DNA of 64,000 bases, taken from contig JAEZYE010000061.1 of the NCBI GenBank assembly GCA_023419315.1, forward strand, positions 1 through 64,000, in the 5' to 3' direction. Under the pieces are notes generated by a model that searched no databases, was not told where the DNA came from, and worked only from the letters and a program-made list of their open reading frames with translations. A program made the translations under genes and the position numbers. Origin of the DNA: Pseudomonadota bacterium. Its GTDB lineage: Bacteria > Pseudomonadota > Gammaproteobacteria > Xanthomonadales > Xanthomonadaceae. Every line of letters begins with the position of its first letter. Position 1 is the first letter of the stretch. Of this stretch, positions 44,116-52,771 are shown one piece after another.

Positions 44116-46242
44116 ATGAGGCCCTCGCGGTGCGCCACGCTGGCGCTTTCCCTGCTTTCCATTGCGGTTGCCGGTGCCCTGCCCGCCCGGGCCGAAGACG
44201 CACGCACGCTCGACCGCGTGATCGTGCAGGCCAGCCGCCTGCAAGGCGTGGATGCATTCGACACCCCGGCCTCGCTGGATCGCATCGATCTGCGCGCCGA
44301 GGCCGATCGCGCGGGCGTGAACCTGTCCGAATTCCTCGGCCGCGTGCCCGGGCTGTCGGCACGCGATCGCCAGAACCATGCGCAGGACACGCAACTGTCG
44401 ATTCGCGGCTTCGGTGCACGTTCCACCTTCGGCGTGCGCGGCGTGCGGCTGTATGCGGATGGCATTCCCGCCACGATGCCCGACGGGCAGGGCCAGCTCT
44501 CGCACTTCAATCTGATGGGCGGCGAGCATGTCGAGGTGCTGCGCGGTCCTTTTTCCGCGCTGTACGGCAATTCCTCGGGAGGCGTGGTGCAGCTCGTCAG
44601 CGCGCAGGGCCAGGCGCCGGGGGAAGTCGCCGTGCGTGCCGGCATGGGCAGTGGCGACAGCCGGCAACTGGCCGCGCGCGTGCTCGGCGCACAGGGGCGC
44701 TGGGATTACAACGTGGCGGCAAGCGTGTTCGACACTGAGGGCTACCGCGACCACAGCGCGGCCCGGCGCGAATCGGTCAACGTCAAGGTGGGCGTGGGGC
44801 TGCCCGATGACGGCCGGCTGCAGGCAGTGTTCAATCATTTCAACCTGCCGCAGGCACAGGACCCGCTCGGCCTCACGCGCACGCAATGGCAGGCGAATCC
44901 ACGCCAGGCGGTCGCGGGGGCCACTGCATTCAACACCCGCAAGTCCGTGCGCCAGGATCAACTCGGGTTGACGCTGGACCAGCCGCTCGGTGGCGATGGA
45001 CATCGTGTGCAGGCGACCGCCTACGGCGGCACGCGCACGGTCGAGCAGTTCCTGCCGTTGCCGGTGGCGACGCAGAGCAATCCGCTCAACAGCGGCGGCG
45101 TCATCCATCTGGACAACGACTACGGCGGCCTCGATGTGCGCTGGGCATGGCAGGGCGAGTGGGCGGGGCAGCCGATCGAAGCCACCGTGGGGATCAGCGG
45201 CGATCGCCAGGACCAGCACCGGCGTGGTTACGAGAACTTCAACGGCGATCGGCTTGGCGTGCGCGGCCGCCTGCGCCGCGATGAGCGCAACCGCGTCGAG
45301 AATTTCGATCAGTACGCACAGTGGTGGTGGCGCTGGAACGATCGCTGGTCGCTGCTGGCCGGCGTGCGCCGCAGCCGCGTGTCGTTCTCCTCGCACGATG
45401 GCTATGTCACCGGGAACAATCCCGATGACAGCGGGCGCGTGCACCACGGCAGGACGACGCCCGTCGCGGGCATCGTGTTCGCTCCGTCGGAAACGTGGCG
45501 GCTCTACTATTCATTCGGCACCGGATTCGAAACACCGACGTTCAACGAGCTGGCATATCGCGCGGATGGCGGTGCGGGGCTGGCACTGGATCTGCACGCC
45601 GCAGTCAGCCGCCATCAGGAGTTCGGCGGCAAATGGCGCCGGGGAGAGAATGAACTCGCGCTGGCGCTGTTCCGCGCCGATACCGATGACGAACTGGCGG
45701 TGGTCGGCAACCTCGGCGGACGCAGCACGTACCGCAATGTGGGACGCGCGAGGCGGCAGGGCGTGGAGGCGAGTTTCATCGGAGCGATCGATGACCACTG
45801 GCAATGGCAGGCGTCTTGGACCTGGCTGGACGCGGAATTCCGCGACGGGTTCCTGACCTGCGCGCGCAGCGGTTGCGCCCATCCCGATGCACCCGTCGCC
45901 GCCGGCACCCGCATTCCCGGCACCGCGCAACAGCAGGCGTTCGCGCGGCTGCAATGGCAGGCCACGGGCTGGCAGGCCGCCATCGAAGGAACCGCCACGA
46001 GCGCCATCCACGTCAACGATCTGGGCAGCGAGCGCGCGCCCGGGTACGGCCTGCTGCATCTGGAAGCCGGCCATCGCTGGCGCGGGCGCGATGCGGATCT
46101 GCGCGTGTTCGTGCGCGTGGACAATGCGCTGGATCGCCGGTACGCCGGTTCGGTCATCGTCAATGAAAGCAACGGCCGCTATTACGAGCCGGGCACGGAT
46201 CGTTCGTGGTGGCTCGGCGTGGAGTGGAAAGCTTCGCGCTGA
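44116..46242 (+). CDS. TonB-dependent outer-membrane receptor, siderophore-type
   Basis: 708 residues. The signal peptide ends GALPARA (about residue 26), the plug follows (about 38-150: VNLSEFLGRVPGLSARDRQNHAQDTQ, GARSTFGVRGVRLYADGIPATMPDGQG, GEHVEVLRGPFSALYGNSSGG) and then the barrel, with a C-terminal ...WWLGVEWKASR. Only 58 bases separate it from phhA, but it has its own -10-like tagaat at 44104. Substrate is unknown; the plug looks like ferric-siderophore/PQQ-type receptors. The cysteines CARSGC in a late loop (about 580) are unusual for this class. Confidence 0.92.
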   Translation: MRPSRCATLALSLLSIAVAGALPARAEDARTLDRVIVQASRLQGVDAFDTPASLDRIDLRAEADRAGVNLSEFLGRVPGLSARDRQNHAQDTQLSIRGFGARSTFGVRGVRLYADGIPATMPDGQGQLSHFNLMGGEHVEVLRGPFSALYGNSSGGVVQLVSAQGQAPGEVAVRAGMGSGDSRQLAARVLGAQGRWDYNVAASVFDTEGYRDHSAARRESVNVKVGVGLPDDGRLQAVFNHFNLPQAQDPLGLTRTQWQANPRQAVAGATAFNTRKSVRQDQLGLTLDQPLGGDGHRVQATAYGGTRTVEQFLPLPVATQSNPLNSGGVIHLDNDYGGLDVRWAWQGEWAGQPIEATVGISGDRQDQHRRGYENFNGDRLGVRGRLRRDERNRVENFDQYAQWWWRWNDRWSLLAGVRRSRVSFSSHDGYVTGNNPDDSGRVHHGRTTPVAGIVFAPSETWRLYYSFGTGFETPTFNELAYRADGGAGLALDLHAAVSRHQEFGGKWRRGENELALALFRADTDDELAVVGNLGGRSTYRNVGRARRQGVEASFIGAIDDHWQWQASWTWLDAEFRDGFLTCARSGCAHPDAPVAAGTRIPGTAQQQAFARLQWQATGWQAAIEGTATSAIHVNDLGSERAPGYGLLHLEAGHRWRGRDADLRVFVRVDNALDRRYAGSVIVNESNGRYYEPGTDRSWWLGVEWKASR

Positions 46243-46245
46243 CGA

Positions 46246-46941
46246 TCACGCTTCGGCGGGCGGCGGTGCATGGTGGGCGAAGTACGCGTCGAGTCCGCGC
46301 GCCGGGCTGTCTTCGAATACTTCGCCGGTTTCCGTCAGGGTGACGATGCGATCCGGGCGGAAGCTGCGGAAGTCGCCGCGATGGCGGCACCACGCTCCGA
46401 GCGTCCAGCTTCCGCCCCAGAACGCCAGGCACAGCGGTTCGATCTCGCGATCGGTTTCGCCACCCGCCTGATCGCGGTAATGCAGGCGCAGCACATGGCG
46501 CGTTTCGATGGCTTCATGCAGGCGGTCAATCAGGCCCGTGGATTCGAAGCGATCCTTCAGCTCCGGCGCATAGATGCGCGTGCGCTCGGCGCGCGCGCGC
46601 AGTTCCGGCGGCAGCACCGCCTGGATCTTCAGCAACGCCGAACGCGCACCGGCCGACAGCCGCTGCCCGCCGAACGCGCGCACGAAGCGCGTGCCGACCA
46701 CCAGTGATTCGAGCTCGTCGGCGTTGAACATCAGCGGTGGAATGTCCGAGCCCTTGCGCAGCAGATAGCCGACGCCGGCCTCGCCTTCGATCGGCACGCC
46801 GGACATCTGCAGATCGGCGACGTCGCGATAGACCGTGCGCAGCGACACCGACAGCGTCTCGGCCAGGGTGCGTGCGGGCAGGGCGGTGCGGCGTCCACGC
46901 AGGGCATGGATGATCAGGAAGAGGCGGTCGGCGCGGCGCAT
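46246..46941 (-). CDS. YafY/WYL-type transcriptional regulator
   Basis: 231 residues. N-terminal HTH_11 (RADRLFLIIHALRGRRTALPARTLAETLSVSLRTVYRDVADLQ, about 2-45), then the WYL domain (LHYRDQAGGETDREIEPLCLAFWGGSWTLGAWCRHRGDFRSFRPDRI, about 145-195). WYL domains bind small ligands or nucleic acid. It starts at ATG 46941 after AAGGGAAG; the upstream extension has no family content. It is convergent with the TonB receptor, 3 bases apart. Its target may be the gene pair upstream (NIPSNAP and unknown). Confidence 0.87.
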   Translation of the reverse strand: MRRADRLFLIIHALRGRRTALPARTLAETLSVSLRTVYRDVADLQMSGVPIEGEAGVGYLLRKGSDIPPLMFNADELESLVVGTRFVRAFGGQRLSAGARSALLKIQAVLPPELRARAERTRIYAPELKDRFESTGLIDRLHEAIETRHVLRLHYRDQAGGETDREIEPLCLAFWGGSWTLGAWCRHRGDFRSFRPDRIVTLTETGEVFEDSPARGLDAYFAHHAPPPAEA

Positions 46942-46992
46942 GGCGGCATCTTCCCTTGCCGGCGTCGTTGCGTGCAAAGGCCCGCGTACATG

Positions 46993-47733
46993 TCAGCGTC
47001 CCAGCCGCGAACGCGAGGTGGGAGCCAGCCGCAGCAGTTCGCAGCGTCGCGGCTGGTCGCCGATGCGCCACGGCGCCTGCAACTGGCGATCGCAGCGTTC
47101 GTGTTCGGCTTCGCTGGCGAATTGCAGGACGCAGACGAAGACGTGCTCGCCTTCGCGCACCGGCAAGGCCGGGAAGGTGTTCGGCGACGGCTCGACCACC
47201 AGCGTCGCCAGTACCTGCGCGTGCATGCCCTCCAGCCACGGCCGCTGCACCTGCTCGAAATGCTGCCGCCATTCCTCGCTGACCGGCGCATCGAAGTGGT
47301 GCAGGCAGATCACGATGCGCGCATCGTCCGACAGCACGTCCCGCGGCGAAGCGAACGTCGGCCGGCCTTCATCCAGCGGCCGCAGCAGCAGCACGTTGTC
47401 CGAATCGATCATCGTGGCGTTGGCCGCGTCGCGGTGGGTCTGCCAGACCGGCCCGCCATAGAAGCGCTCCAGCGCCTGGCGGCGTTGATCCATGTCGTCG
47501 AAGCCACGCAGCCAGACAAAGCAGTCCGGATCATCGAGATCGCGGAACTGGCCGATCACGTGGATGCCCGCGTCTTCCTGCGTTTGGCAGAACTCGCGCT
47601 CGAACAGCGCAACGAGCTCATCGCGACGTCCGGGATGCAGGGTGTACTGCCGCAGTTCGACCAGCGCGGGGCCGGGCAGGGCGTGGGTCGCCGGCGCGGA
47701 GTGGGGTGCGGGGCGTTCAAGGACGTCGAGCAT
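46993..47733 (-). CDS. NIPSNAP-family protein
   Basis: 246 residues with two ferredoxin-like NIPSNAP halves. The first is VELRQYTLHPGRRDELVALFEREF (about 22-45), DPDCFVWLRGFDDMDQRRQAL and FYGGPVWQTHRDAANATMIDSDNVLLLRPL. The family is dimeric alpha/beta-barrel-like; cellular role in bacteria is unclear. The 3' gene is the WYL regulator on the same strand, 51 bases away; the 5' gene is the unknown protein, 42 bases away, so the three may be one unit. Confidence 0.85.
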   Translation of the reverse strand: MLDVLERPAPHSAPATHALPGPALVELRQYTLHPGRRDELVALFEREFCQTQEDAGIHVIGQFRDLDDPDCFVWLRGFDDMDQRRQALERFYGGPVWQTHRDAANATMIDSDNVLLLRPLDEGRPTFASPRDVLSDDARIVICLHHFDAPVSEEWRQHFEQVQRPWLEGMHAQVLATLVVEPSPNTFPALPVREGEHVFVCVLQFASEAEHERCDRQLQAPWRIGDQPRRCELLRLAPTSRSRLGR

Positions 47734-47775
47734 GGCGGGATTCCCGGTTCTGGATCATCGAGGGGGACGGAACGA

Positions 47776-48378
47776 TCACGCGGGCAGTCGCGTGAAGTGC
47801 ATATGCCAGTTGGTCTCCCAACGCCGGCCGCCGTCGTCGGAGAACGCCTGCTCCCAGTGCGCGCTGTCGGGCCGGATTTCATGCCAGCGGAAGCGCACGC
47901 GCACGTCACGTCCGTGATGGCGCGCGCGGCCGTGGAAGGTGCCGACGCCGTGTTCGAAATGGCCGACGACCGGCGGTTCCAGCACGCCATCGTCACGGTT
48001 GGCCCAGTACAGGCTCCACTGCCGCTGCATCGGGTCGTACAGGCGCAGCGTCATGCCGCGATAGCCGCCGTGCCAATCGGTCGCGAATTCGTCGACGTTG
48101 CCGCCGCGTTCCAGCACCGGATGGCATTCGTTGCTCGCTTCGAACTCGTCCCATTCGGTGCAGCCGGACAGCCGCTCGCGCAATCGCACGTTGCGCACGC
48201 GAAAGCGGCCATGCAGGAAGTCGAAATCATCGCGACCGTCGGGCCGCACGGGCTCCCCATGCGCCGGGTAGATCAGCTGATCCCCGCTCAGTACGCTGCG
48301 GCGCAGGCCCTGCGTATAGGCATGGAATGCGCGGGCCAGTAGGCCGCCGGGATGTCGCGCGGGAAGTGGCTGCCTCAT
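47776..48378 (-). CDS. Conserved hypothetical protein, DUF1579-like beta barrel
   Basis: 200 residues. Content is rich in Trp, Arg and His with alternating strands (FLHGRFRVRNVRLRERLSGCTEW, then MTLRLYDPMQRQWSLYWANRDDGVLEPPVVGHFEHGVGTFHG). This looks like the small-barrel DUF1579-like group, but identity is not certain. No signal peptide. The start at ATG 48378 follows GAGGTG, a good ribosome site; a longer frame upstream lacks one. It precedes the NIPSNAP gene on the same strand. Confidence 0.7.
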   Translation of the reverse strand: MRQPLPARHPGGLLARAFHAYTQGLRRSVLSGDQLIYPAHGEPVRPDGRDDFDFLHGRFRVRNVRLRERLSGCTEWDEFEASNECHPVLERGGNVDEFATDWHGGYRGMTLRLYDPMQRQWSLYWANRDDGVLEPPVVGHFEHGVGTFHGRARHHGRDVRVRFRWHEIRPDSAHWEQAFSDDGGRRWETNWHMHFTRLPA

Positions 48379-48521
48379 GCAAAGCACCTCATTGAGCGGA
48401 AGGACGCCAGTCTCCGCCCGTGCTGCTGACAACGTGGTGTCAGCAGCCGGCCACCTGCCGGAAGTCATCACTTGCCGCCGGACCGTTGCGCGCGCGTCCG
48501 CGTCACATGCAGCATGGCGGC

Positions 48522-49625
48522 ATGCGCCCACTGCTCAGGCATTGCTTCCAGCCGTTGAACCTCGCCGGGTTGATTACCTGGCTGGCCGTGCTGTTCTCGC
48601 TGCGCCTGGAAGAAGGCGGGTGGTCGCCGGAACGGCTGACACCGATGCTGCTGTTCGCGGCCGCGTTCCTCATCGACGATCCGTCCGGACGCCGCCGCGG
48701 CCTGCGCAATGCGCTGCTCTGGGTGCAATGGTGCCTGGCGCTGTTCGTCATCGCGATTGCGCCACGCACCGGCACGGCCGCCGTGTTGCTGGTGATGGTG
48801 GCCGCGCAGATGGCGATGGCGTGGCAACCGCGCCATTGGATTCCGGTGATCGCGGCCGGCAACGTCGTGTTCCTGGTGTTGATGTTGCACGCGGGCCATC
48901 GCGCGCCCTGGCTGATGGTGACCATCTATCTGGGGTTCCAGGCATTCGCGGCCCTCATCGGCCACTACGCGCGCAATGCCGAACGCACGCGCGATCAGCT
49001 GGCGCTGGTCAACGCGGATCTGCTGGCCACGCGCGCGCTGCTTGCCGACAGCGCACGCGACGCCGAACGCCTGCGCGTGGCGCGCGAGCTGCATGACGTC
49101 GCCGGACACAAGCTCACCGCCATGAAGTTGAACCTGCGCGCGCTGGCCGCCGAGCCCGCGCTGGCCGCGCATCCGCAAGTACGCCTGTGCGAACAGCTGG
49201 CCGGGGAGCTGCTGGGCGACATCCGCGGCGTCGTGCAGGCACTGCGCGATACGCGGGGGCTCGATCTCGAAACGGCGCTGCGCGCGCTCGCTGCACCGCT
49301 GCCGACATTGCAACTGTCGCTGCGCATCGAGCCCGGCAGCGTCGTGCACGATCCCGCGCTGGCGGACATCCTGTTGCGGACAGTGCAGGAGGCGCTGACC
49401 AACGCCGTCCGCCATGCGCAGGCCAGCGAATTGCGCGTGCACCTGCGTCGCGAAGCCGGCGAACTGGTGCTGCACATCGAGGACGACGGACAGGCCCCCA
49501 TCGCGTTGCGGGAAGGCAACGGACTGGCCGGCATGCGTGAACGCATCGCCGCCTGCGACGGCACATTGACGATTGGCCGCGCGGTGCACGGCGGCCTCAC
49601 CCTGGACGCGAGAATCCCCGCATGA
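48522..49625 (+). CDS. Sensor histidine kinase, DesK/NarX-like (HisKA_3)
   Basis: 367 residues. About five N-terminal membrane segments (residues 10-145) with no large periplasmic domain, then a coiled coil, the HisKA_3 phosphotransfer helix RVARELHDVAGHKLTAMKLNL with the phosphate-accepting His near 190, and an HATPase_c domain (LLRTVQEALTNAVRHAQ, GNGLAGMRERIAAC). Stimulus unknown, perhaps membrane state. ATG 48522 is used; ATG 48507 is an alternative. Its stop overlaps the response regulator start by 4 bases. Confidence 0.9.
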   Translation: MRPLLRHCFQPLNLAGLITWLAVLFSLRLEEGGWSPERLTPMLLFAAAFLIDDPSGRRRGLRNALLWVQWCLALFVIAIAPRTGTAAVLLVMVAAQMAMAWQPRHWIPVIAAGNVVFLVLMLHAGHRAPWLMVTIYLGFQAFAALIGHYARNAERTRDQLALVNADLLATRALLADSARDAERLRVARELHDVAGHKLTAMKLNLRALAAEPALAAHPQVRLCEQLAGELLGDIRGVVQALRDTRGLDLETALRALAAPLPTLQLSLRIEPGSVVHDPALADILLRTVQEALTNAVRHAQASELRVHLRREAGELVLHIEDDGQAPIALREGNGLAGMRERIAACDGTLTIGRAVHGGLTLDARIPA

Positions 49626-50272
49626 CGACGAATTCCGAAGCCACGATTTCGGTGGCGCTGGCCGATGACCAGGCGCTGGTGCGCGCGGGTCTGCGCGCGC
49701 TGTTGCAGGCCCAGCCGCGCATCCGCGTGGCATTCGAAGCCGAAGGCGGCGCGGAGCTGATCGATCGATTGCAGGCGCATCCGGTGGACGTGGTGCTCAG
49801 CGACATCCGCATGCCCGGCATGGACGGTATCGAAGCATTGGCCGCCCTGCGCCAACGCGGCGATCGCACGCCGGTGCTGTTGCTGACCACGTTCGACGAC
49901 AGCGATCTGCTGCTGCGCGCCGCCGAAGCCGGAGCGCAGGGCTTCCTGCTCAAGGACGCCGCACCGGAGGATCTGCAGGAGGCGATCGTGCGGGTGGCCG
50001 GCGGCGAAACCCTGCTGCTACCGGTGAGTACGGATCCGGTGCGCGCGCGCTACCGCTTCCATGACGAAGCCGCGCCGACGGATCGCTTCAACGAGCGCGA
50101 GATCGCGATCCTGCGCCTGCTCGCGGGCGGCTATTCGAACAAGGAAATCGCGCGCACGCTGTTCCTGGCCGAAGGCACGGTGAAGAACTACGTGTCGAAC
50201 GTGCTGGACAAGCTGGGCACGCGCGACCGCACGCGCGCGGTGCTCAAGGCGATCACCCTTCGCATCATCTGA
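49622..50272 (+). CDS. NarL/LuxR-family response regulator
   Basis: 216 residues. Receiver (about 10-125) with the acidic pair ADDQALV, phospho-acceptor Asp in LSDIRMPGMDG (about 61), threonine in LLTTFDD and Lys in FLLKDA. C-terminal LuxR HTH (FNEREIAILRLLAGGYSNKEIARTLFLAEGTVKNYVSNVLDKLGT, about 158-203). All phosphorylation residues are present, unlike the regulator at 55510. Partner of the kinase encoded just upstream. Targets unknown. Confidence 0.93.
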   Translation: MTTNSEATISVALADDQALVRAGLRALLQAQPRIRVAFEAEGGAELIDRLQAHPVDVVLSDIRMPGMDGIEALAALRQRGDRTPVLLLTTFDDSDLLLRAAEAGAQGFLLKDAAPEDLQEAIVRVAGGETLLLPVSTDPVRARYRFHDEAAPTDRFNEREIAILRLLAGGYSNKEIARTLFLAEGTVKNYVSNVLDKLGTRDRTRAVLKAITLRII

Positions 50273-50278
50273 GCGCCT

Positions 50279-51514
50279 TCAGAGCAGCGCCACCGCCAGT
50301 ACGCCGGCCAGCAATGCGGCCATCAGGCCGGTCGATACACGCCAGCCGTAGGCACGGCCGCCACTGACCCACGCGATCACCGACTTCGCGGTCAGGCTGG
50401 CGGCCAGCAGCGCGAGCATCAGCCAGCGCGCCTGTACCGGATCCAGTTCACCGCGCGCGAACTGGTTCGCCAGGGTCGCGACCGCCGCATGCAGTTCGGC
50501 GGTGGCCGACAGCACCGCGGCGGCCATCGCGCCACGCGGCCCGATCCACGCCGACAGCGCAGCGGCCACGAACGTGAGCGCCGCCACCAGCAGGGCGAAA
50601 CCGATTGCCTGGCCGAAGCGGAACATGCGGCTACCGGATGTCGGCGGCGCCGCCGGATCATTGCGGCCGGCCCGGATACCGAGCGCGCCGCCAATCAGCA
50701 GGACCAGGCCAATCGCCGACAACTCCAGCCACAGATCCGCCACCAGCGGCGGCGACACCGCCCAGAGAATCGGCACGCACAGGCTCAGCGAAGCAAGGTT
50801 CGACAGCAGCGCGGCGGCCACGGTGGACGCCAGCAGCGCCGGCGTTTCACGCGCCCGCTGGCCGAAGCCGATGACGGCGGCCGTCGACGACACATAACCG
50901 GCGAAGAAGCCGGCCACCGCCAGGCCCCAGCGATTGCCGATCACGCGCAATGCGACGTGACCGAGCGCGCTGACCGCCATGACCAGCACGACCAGCTTCC
51001 AGATGGTGGCCAGGTTGATGGCTTCGAACGGACCGATCGCGCGGTCCGGCAGGATGGGCAGGATGACCAGAGCCGCGGCAAGCAGCAGCAGACCGTCGAA
51101 CACCTCCCGTTCGCTGAGCACCTGCCGGCTCAGGCGATGCAGGGGCTCTTTCGCATACAGCAGCAGCGCCACCACCACCGCCAGTCCGGCCGCCAGGGCC
51201 GGCGATTCCTGGGTCAGCGCGCCGAGCAACGCGGTAACCAGCAGCGCGATTTCGGTGGTGAGACCGGGATCGTCCTGGCGCGTGCCGCGGTAGGCCAGCG
51301 CCGCCAGTACCACCACACCCGCCAGCACGATCAGCAGGATTGGCCAGCCCAGACGCATTGCAATGGCCGCTGCCAGGGCGGTGATGGCGTGCGTGCGCAG
51401 CCCGGCGACACGGGCGGACGCACCGGCACGTTCGCGCACCAGGCCAATCAGAAGGCCGAGCCCCAGCGCCGACGACAGGGGAAGCCACGTTTCGGTGGGC
51501 GGGAACGCAATCAA
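50279..51514 (-). CDS. MgtC/DUF4010 membrane protein
   Basis: 411 residues with about 11-12 hydrophobic segments. The N-terminal third matches MgtC (LGLGLLIGLVRERA, RTHAITALAAAIAM), and the rest matches DUF4010 (NRWGLAVAGFFAGYVSSTAAVIGFGQRA; ATAELHAAVATLANQF). The start is TTG 51514, with AGGA 8 bases upstream. Function is not established. It is convergent with the NarL-type regulator, 6 bases apart. Confidence 0.82.
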   Translation of the reverse strand: MIAFPPTETWLPLSSALGLGLLIGLVRERAGASARVAGLRTHAITALAAAIAMRLGWPILLIVLAGVVVLAALAYRGTRQDDPGLTTEIALLVTALLGALTQESPALAAGLAVVVALLLYAKEPLHRLSRQVLSEREVFDGLLLLAAALVILPILPDRAIGPFEAINLATIWKLVVLVMAVSALGHVALRVIGNRWGLAVAGFFAGYVSSTAAVIGFGQRARETPALLASTVAAALLSNLASLSLCVPILWAVSPPLVADLWLELSAIGLVLLIGGALGIRAGRNDPAAPPTSGSRMFRFGQAIGFALLVAALTFVAAALSAWIGPRGAMAAAVLSATAELHAAVATLANQFARGELDPVQARWLMLALLAASLTAKSVIAWVSGGRAYGWRVSTGLMAALLAGVLAVALL

Positions 51515-51636
51515 GGCAATTTTCCTGTCATGCCGTCGAGTCTAGGCGGAGCCATCCGCGGGGCAAAGCCGCTTATTGGTATTGCATTGGTACTTCAAAT
51601 CCGGAGAATGCGCGCGACCCTCCAGGAGCGCCGCCG

Positions 51637-52677
51637 ATGCCGTTGCCGAACGCACAGACCGTTTCCCTCAGCCGCTACCTGATCGAGGAACAGCGCGCCG
51701 GCCGCATCAATGCCGAACTGCGCCAACTCATCGCAGTGGTGGCCCGCGCCTGCACCAGCATTTCGATCGCGGTGAGCAAGGGCGCACTGGGCGGCGTCCT
51801 CGGGGAAGCGGGCACGGGCAACGTGCAGGGCGAAGCCCAGAAGAAGCTCGACGTGTTGAGCAATGACATCCTGCTCGAAGCCAATGCCTGGGGTGGCCAT
51901 TTGGCGGCGTGCGCCTCGGAGGAAATGGAGCACAGCCAACCGATACCGGACGCGTATCCGCGCGGCGGCTTCCTGCTGCTGTTCGATCCGCTGGATGGCA
52001 GCTCCAACATCGACGTCAACGTATCGGTCGGCACGATCTTCTCGGTGCTGCGCAGCCCGGACGGCGTGACCGCACCCGCCGACGAACACTTCCTGCAGCC
52101 GGGCCGGCAACAGGTGGCGGCCGGCTACTGCATCTACGGCCCGAGCACGATGCTGGTGCTGACGACCGGCAACGGCACGCATGCCTTCACGCTGGATCGC
52201 GAGCAGGGCGCATTCGTGCTGACCCAGCACGACATGCGCATCCCCGAGCAGACACGCGAGTTCGCGATCAACATGTCCAACCAGCGCCACTGGGAAGCGC
52301 CGATGCAGGACTATGTGGCCGATCTGCTGGAAGGACGCGAAGGCACGCGCGGCAAGGACTTCAACATGCGCTGGATCGCCAGCATGGTCGCGGACGTGCA
52401 TCGCATCCTCACCCGCGGCGGCATCTTCATCTATCCCTGGGATCGCAAGGATCCGGGCAAGGCCGGCAAGCTGCGCCTGATGTACGAAGCCAATCCGATG
52501 GGCCTGCTGGTCGAACAGGCCGGCGGCGCGGCGAGCACCGGCCGCGAACCCATCCTCGACCTGCAACCGCATCACCTGCACCAGCGCGTGCCGGTATTCC
52601 TGGGATCGCGCGAGGAAGTGCGGATGGCCGAGCAGTACCACCTGCGCCACGACGCAACGCAGCCGAAGATTGCCTGA
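51637..52677 (+). CDS. fbp: Class I fructose-1,6-bisphosphatase
   Basis: 346 residues, type I FBPase. It makes fructose 6-phosphate in gluconeogenesis. Metal-binding residues are in FDPLDGSSNIDVNVSVG (about 109-125), with GGIFIYPWDRKDPGKAGKLRLMYEANPM (about 266-293) and the C-terminal VPVFLGSREEV. The ribosome site aggag precedes the ATG by about 9 bases. It is monocistronic, divergent from the MgtC/DUF4010 gene across a 122-bp interval. Confidence 0.96.
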   Translation: MPLPNAQTVSLSRYLIEEQRAGRINAELRQLIAVVARACTSISIAVSKGALGGVLGEAGTGNVQGEAQKKLDVLSNDILLEANAWGGHLAACASEEMEHSQPIPDAYPRGGFLLLFDPLDGSSNIDVNVSVGTIFSVLRSPDGVTAPADEHFLQPGRQQVAAGYCIYGPSTMLVLTTGNGTHAFTLDREQGAFVLTQHDMRIPEQTREFAINMSNQRHWEAPMQDYVADLLEGREGTRGKDFNMRWIASMVADVHRILTRGGIFIYPWDRKDPGKAGKLRLMYEANPMGLLVEQAGGAASTGREPILDLQPHHLHQRVPVFLGSREEVRMAEQYHLRHDATQPKIA

Positions 52678-52771
52678 CCGCGAAAATGCGCGGCGGCCGG
52701 GTCGGCCGCTCATGTTCGAAACACGATGACGCTGCAGCCCGCACGGAAATCCGGACGGGCCGCCACACGAA

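Noticed and set aside
49622..50272. A second receiver lacking its Asp
   Set aside because: The NarL-type regulator keeps Asp in SDIRMPGMDG and the threonine and lysine, so it is normal.
52691..52708. Hairpin after fbp (gcggcc/ggccgc)
   Set aside because: Only six pairs and no T-run; not enough to call a terminator.
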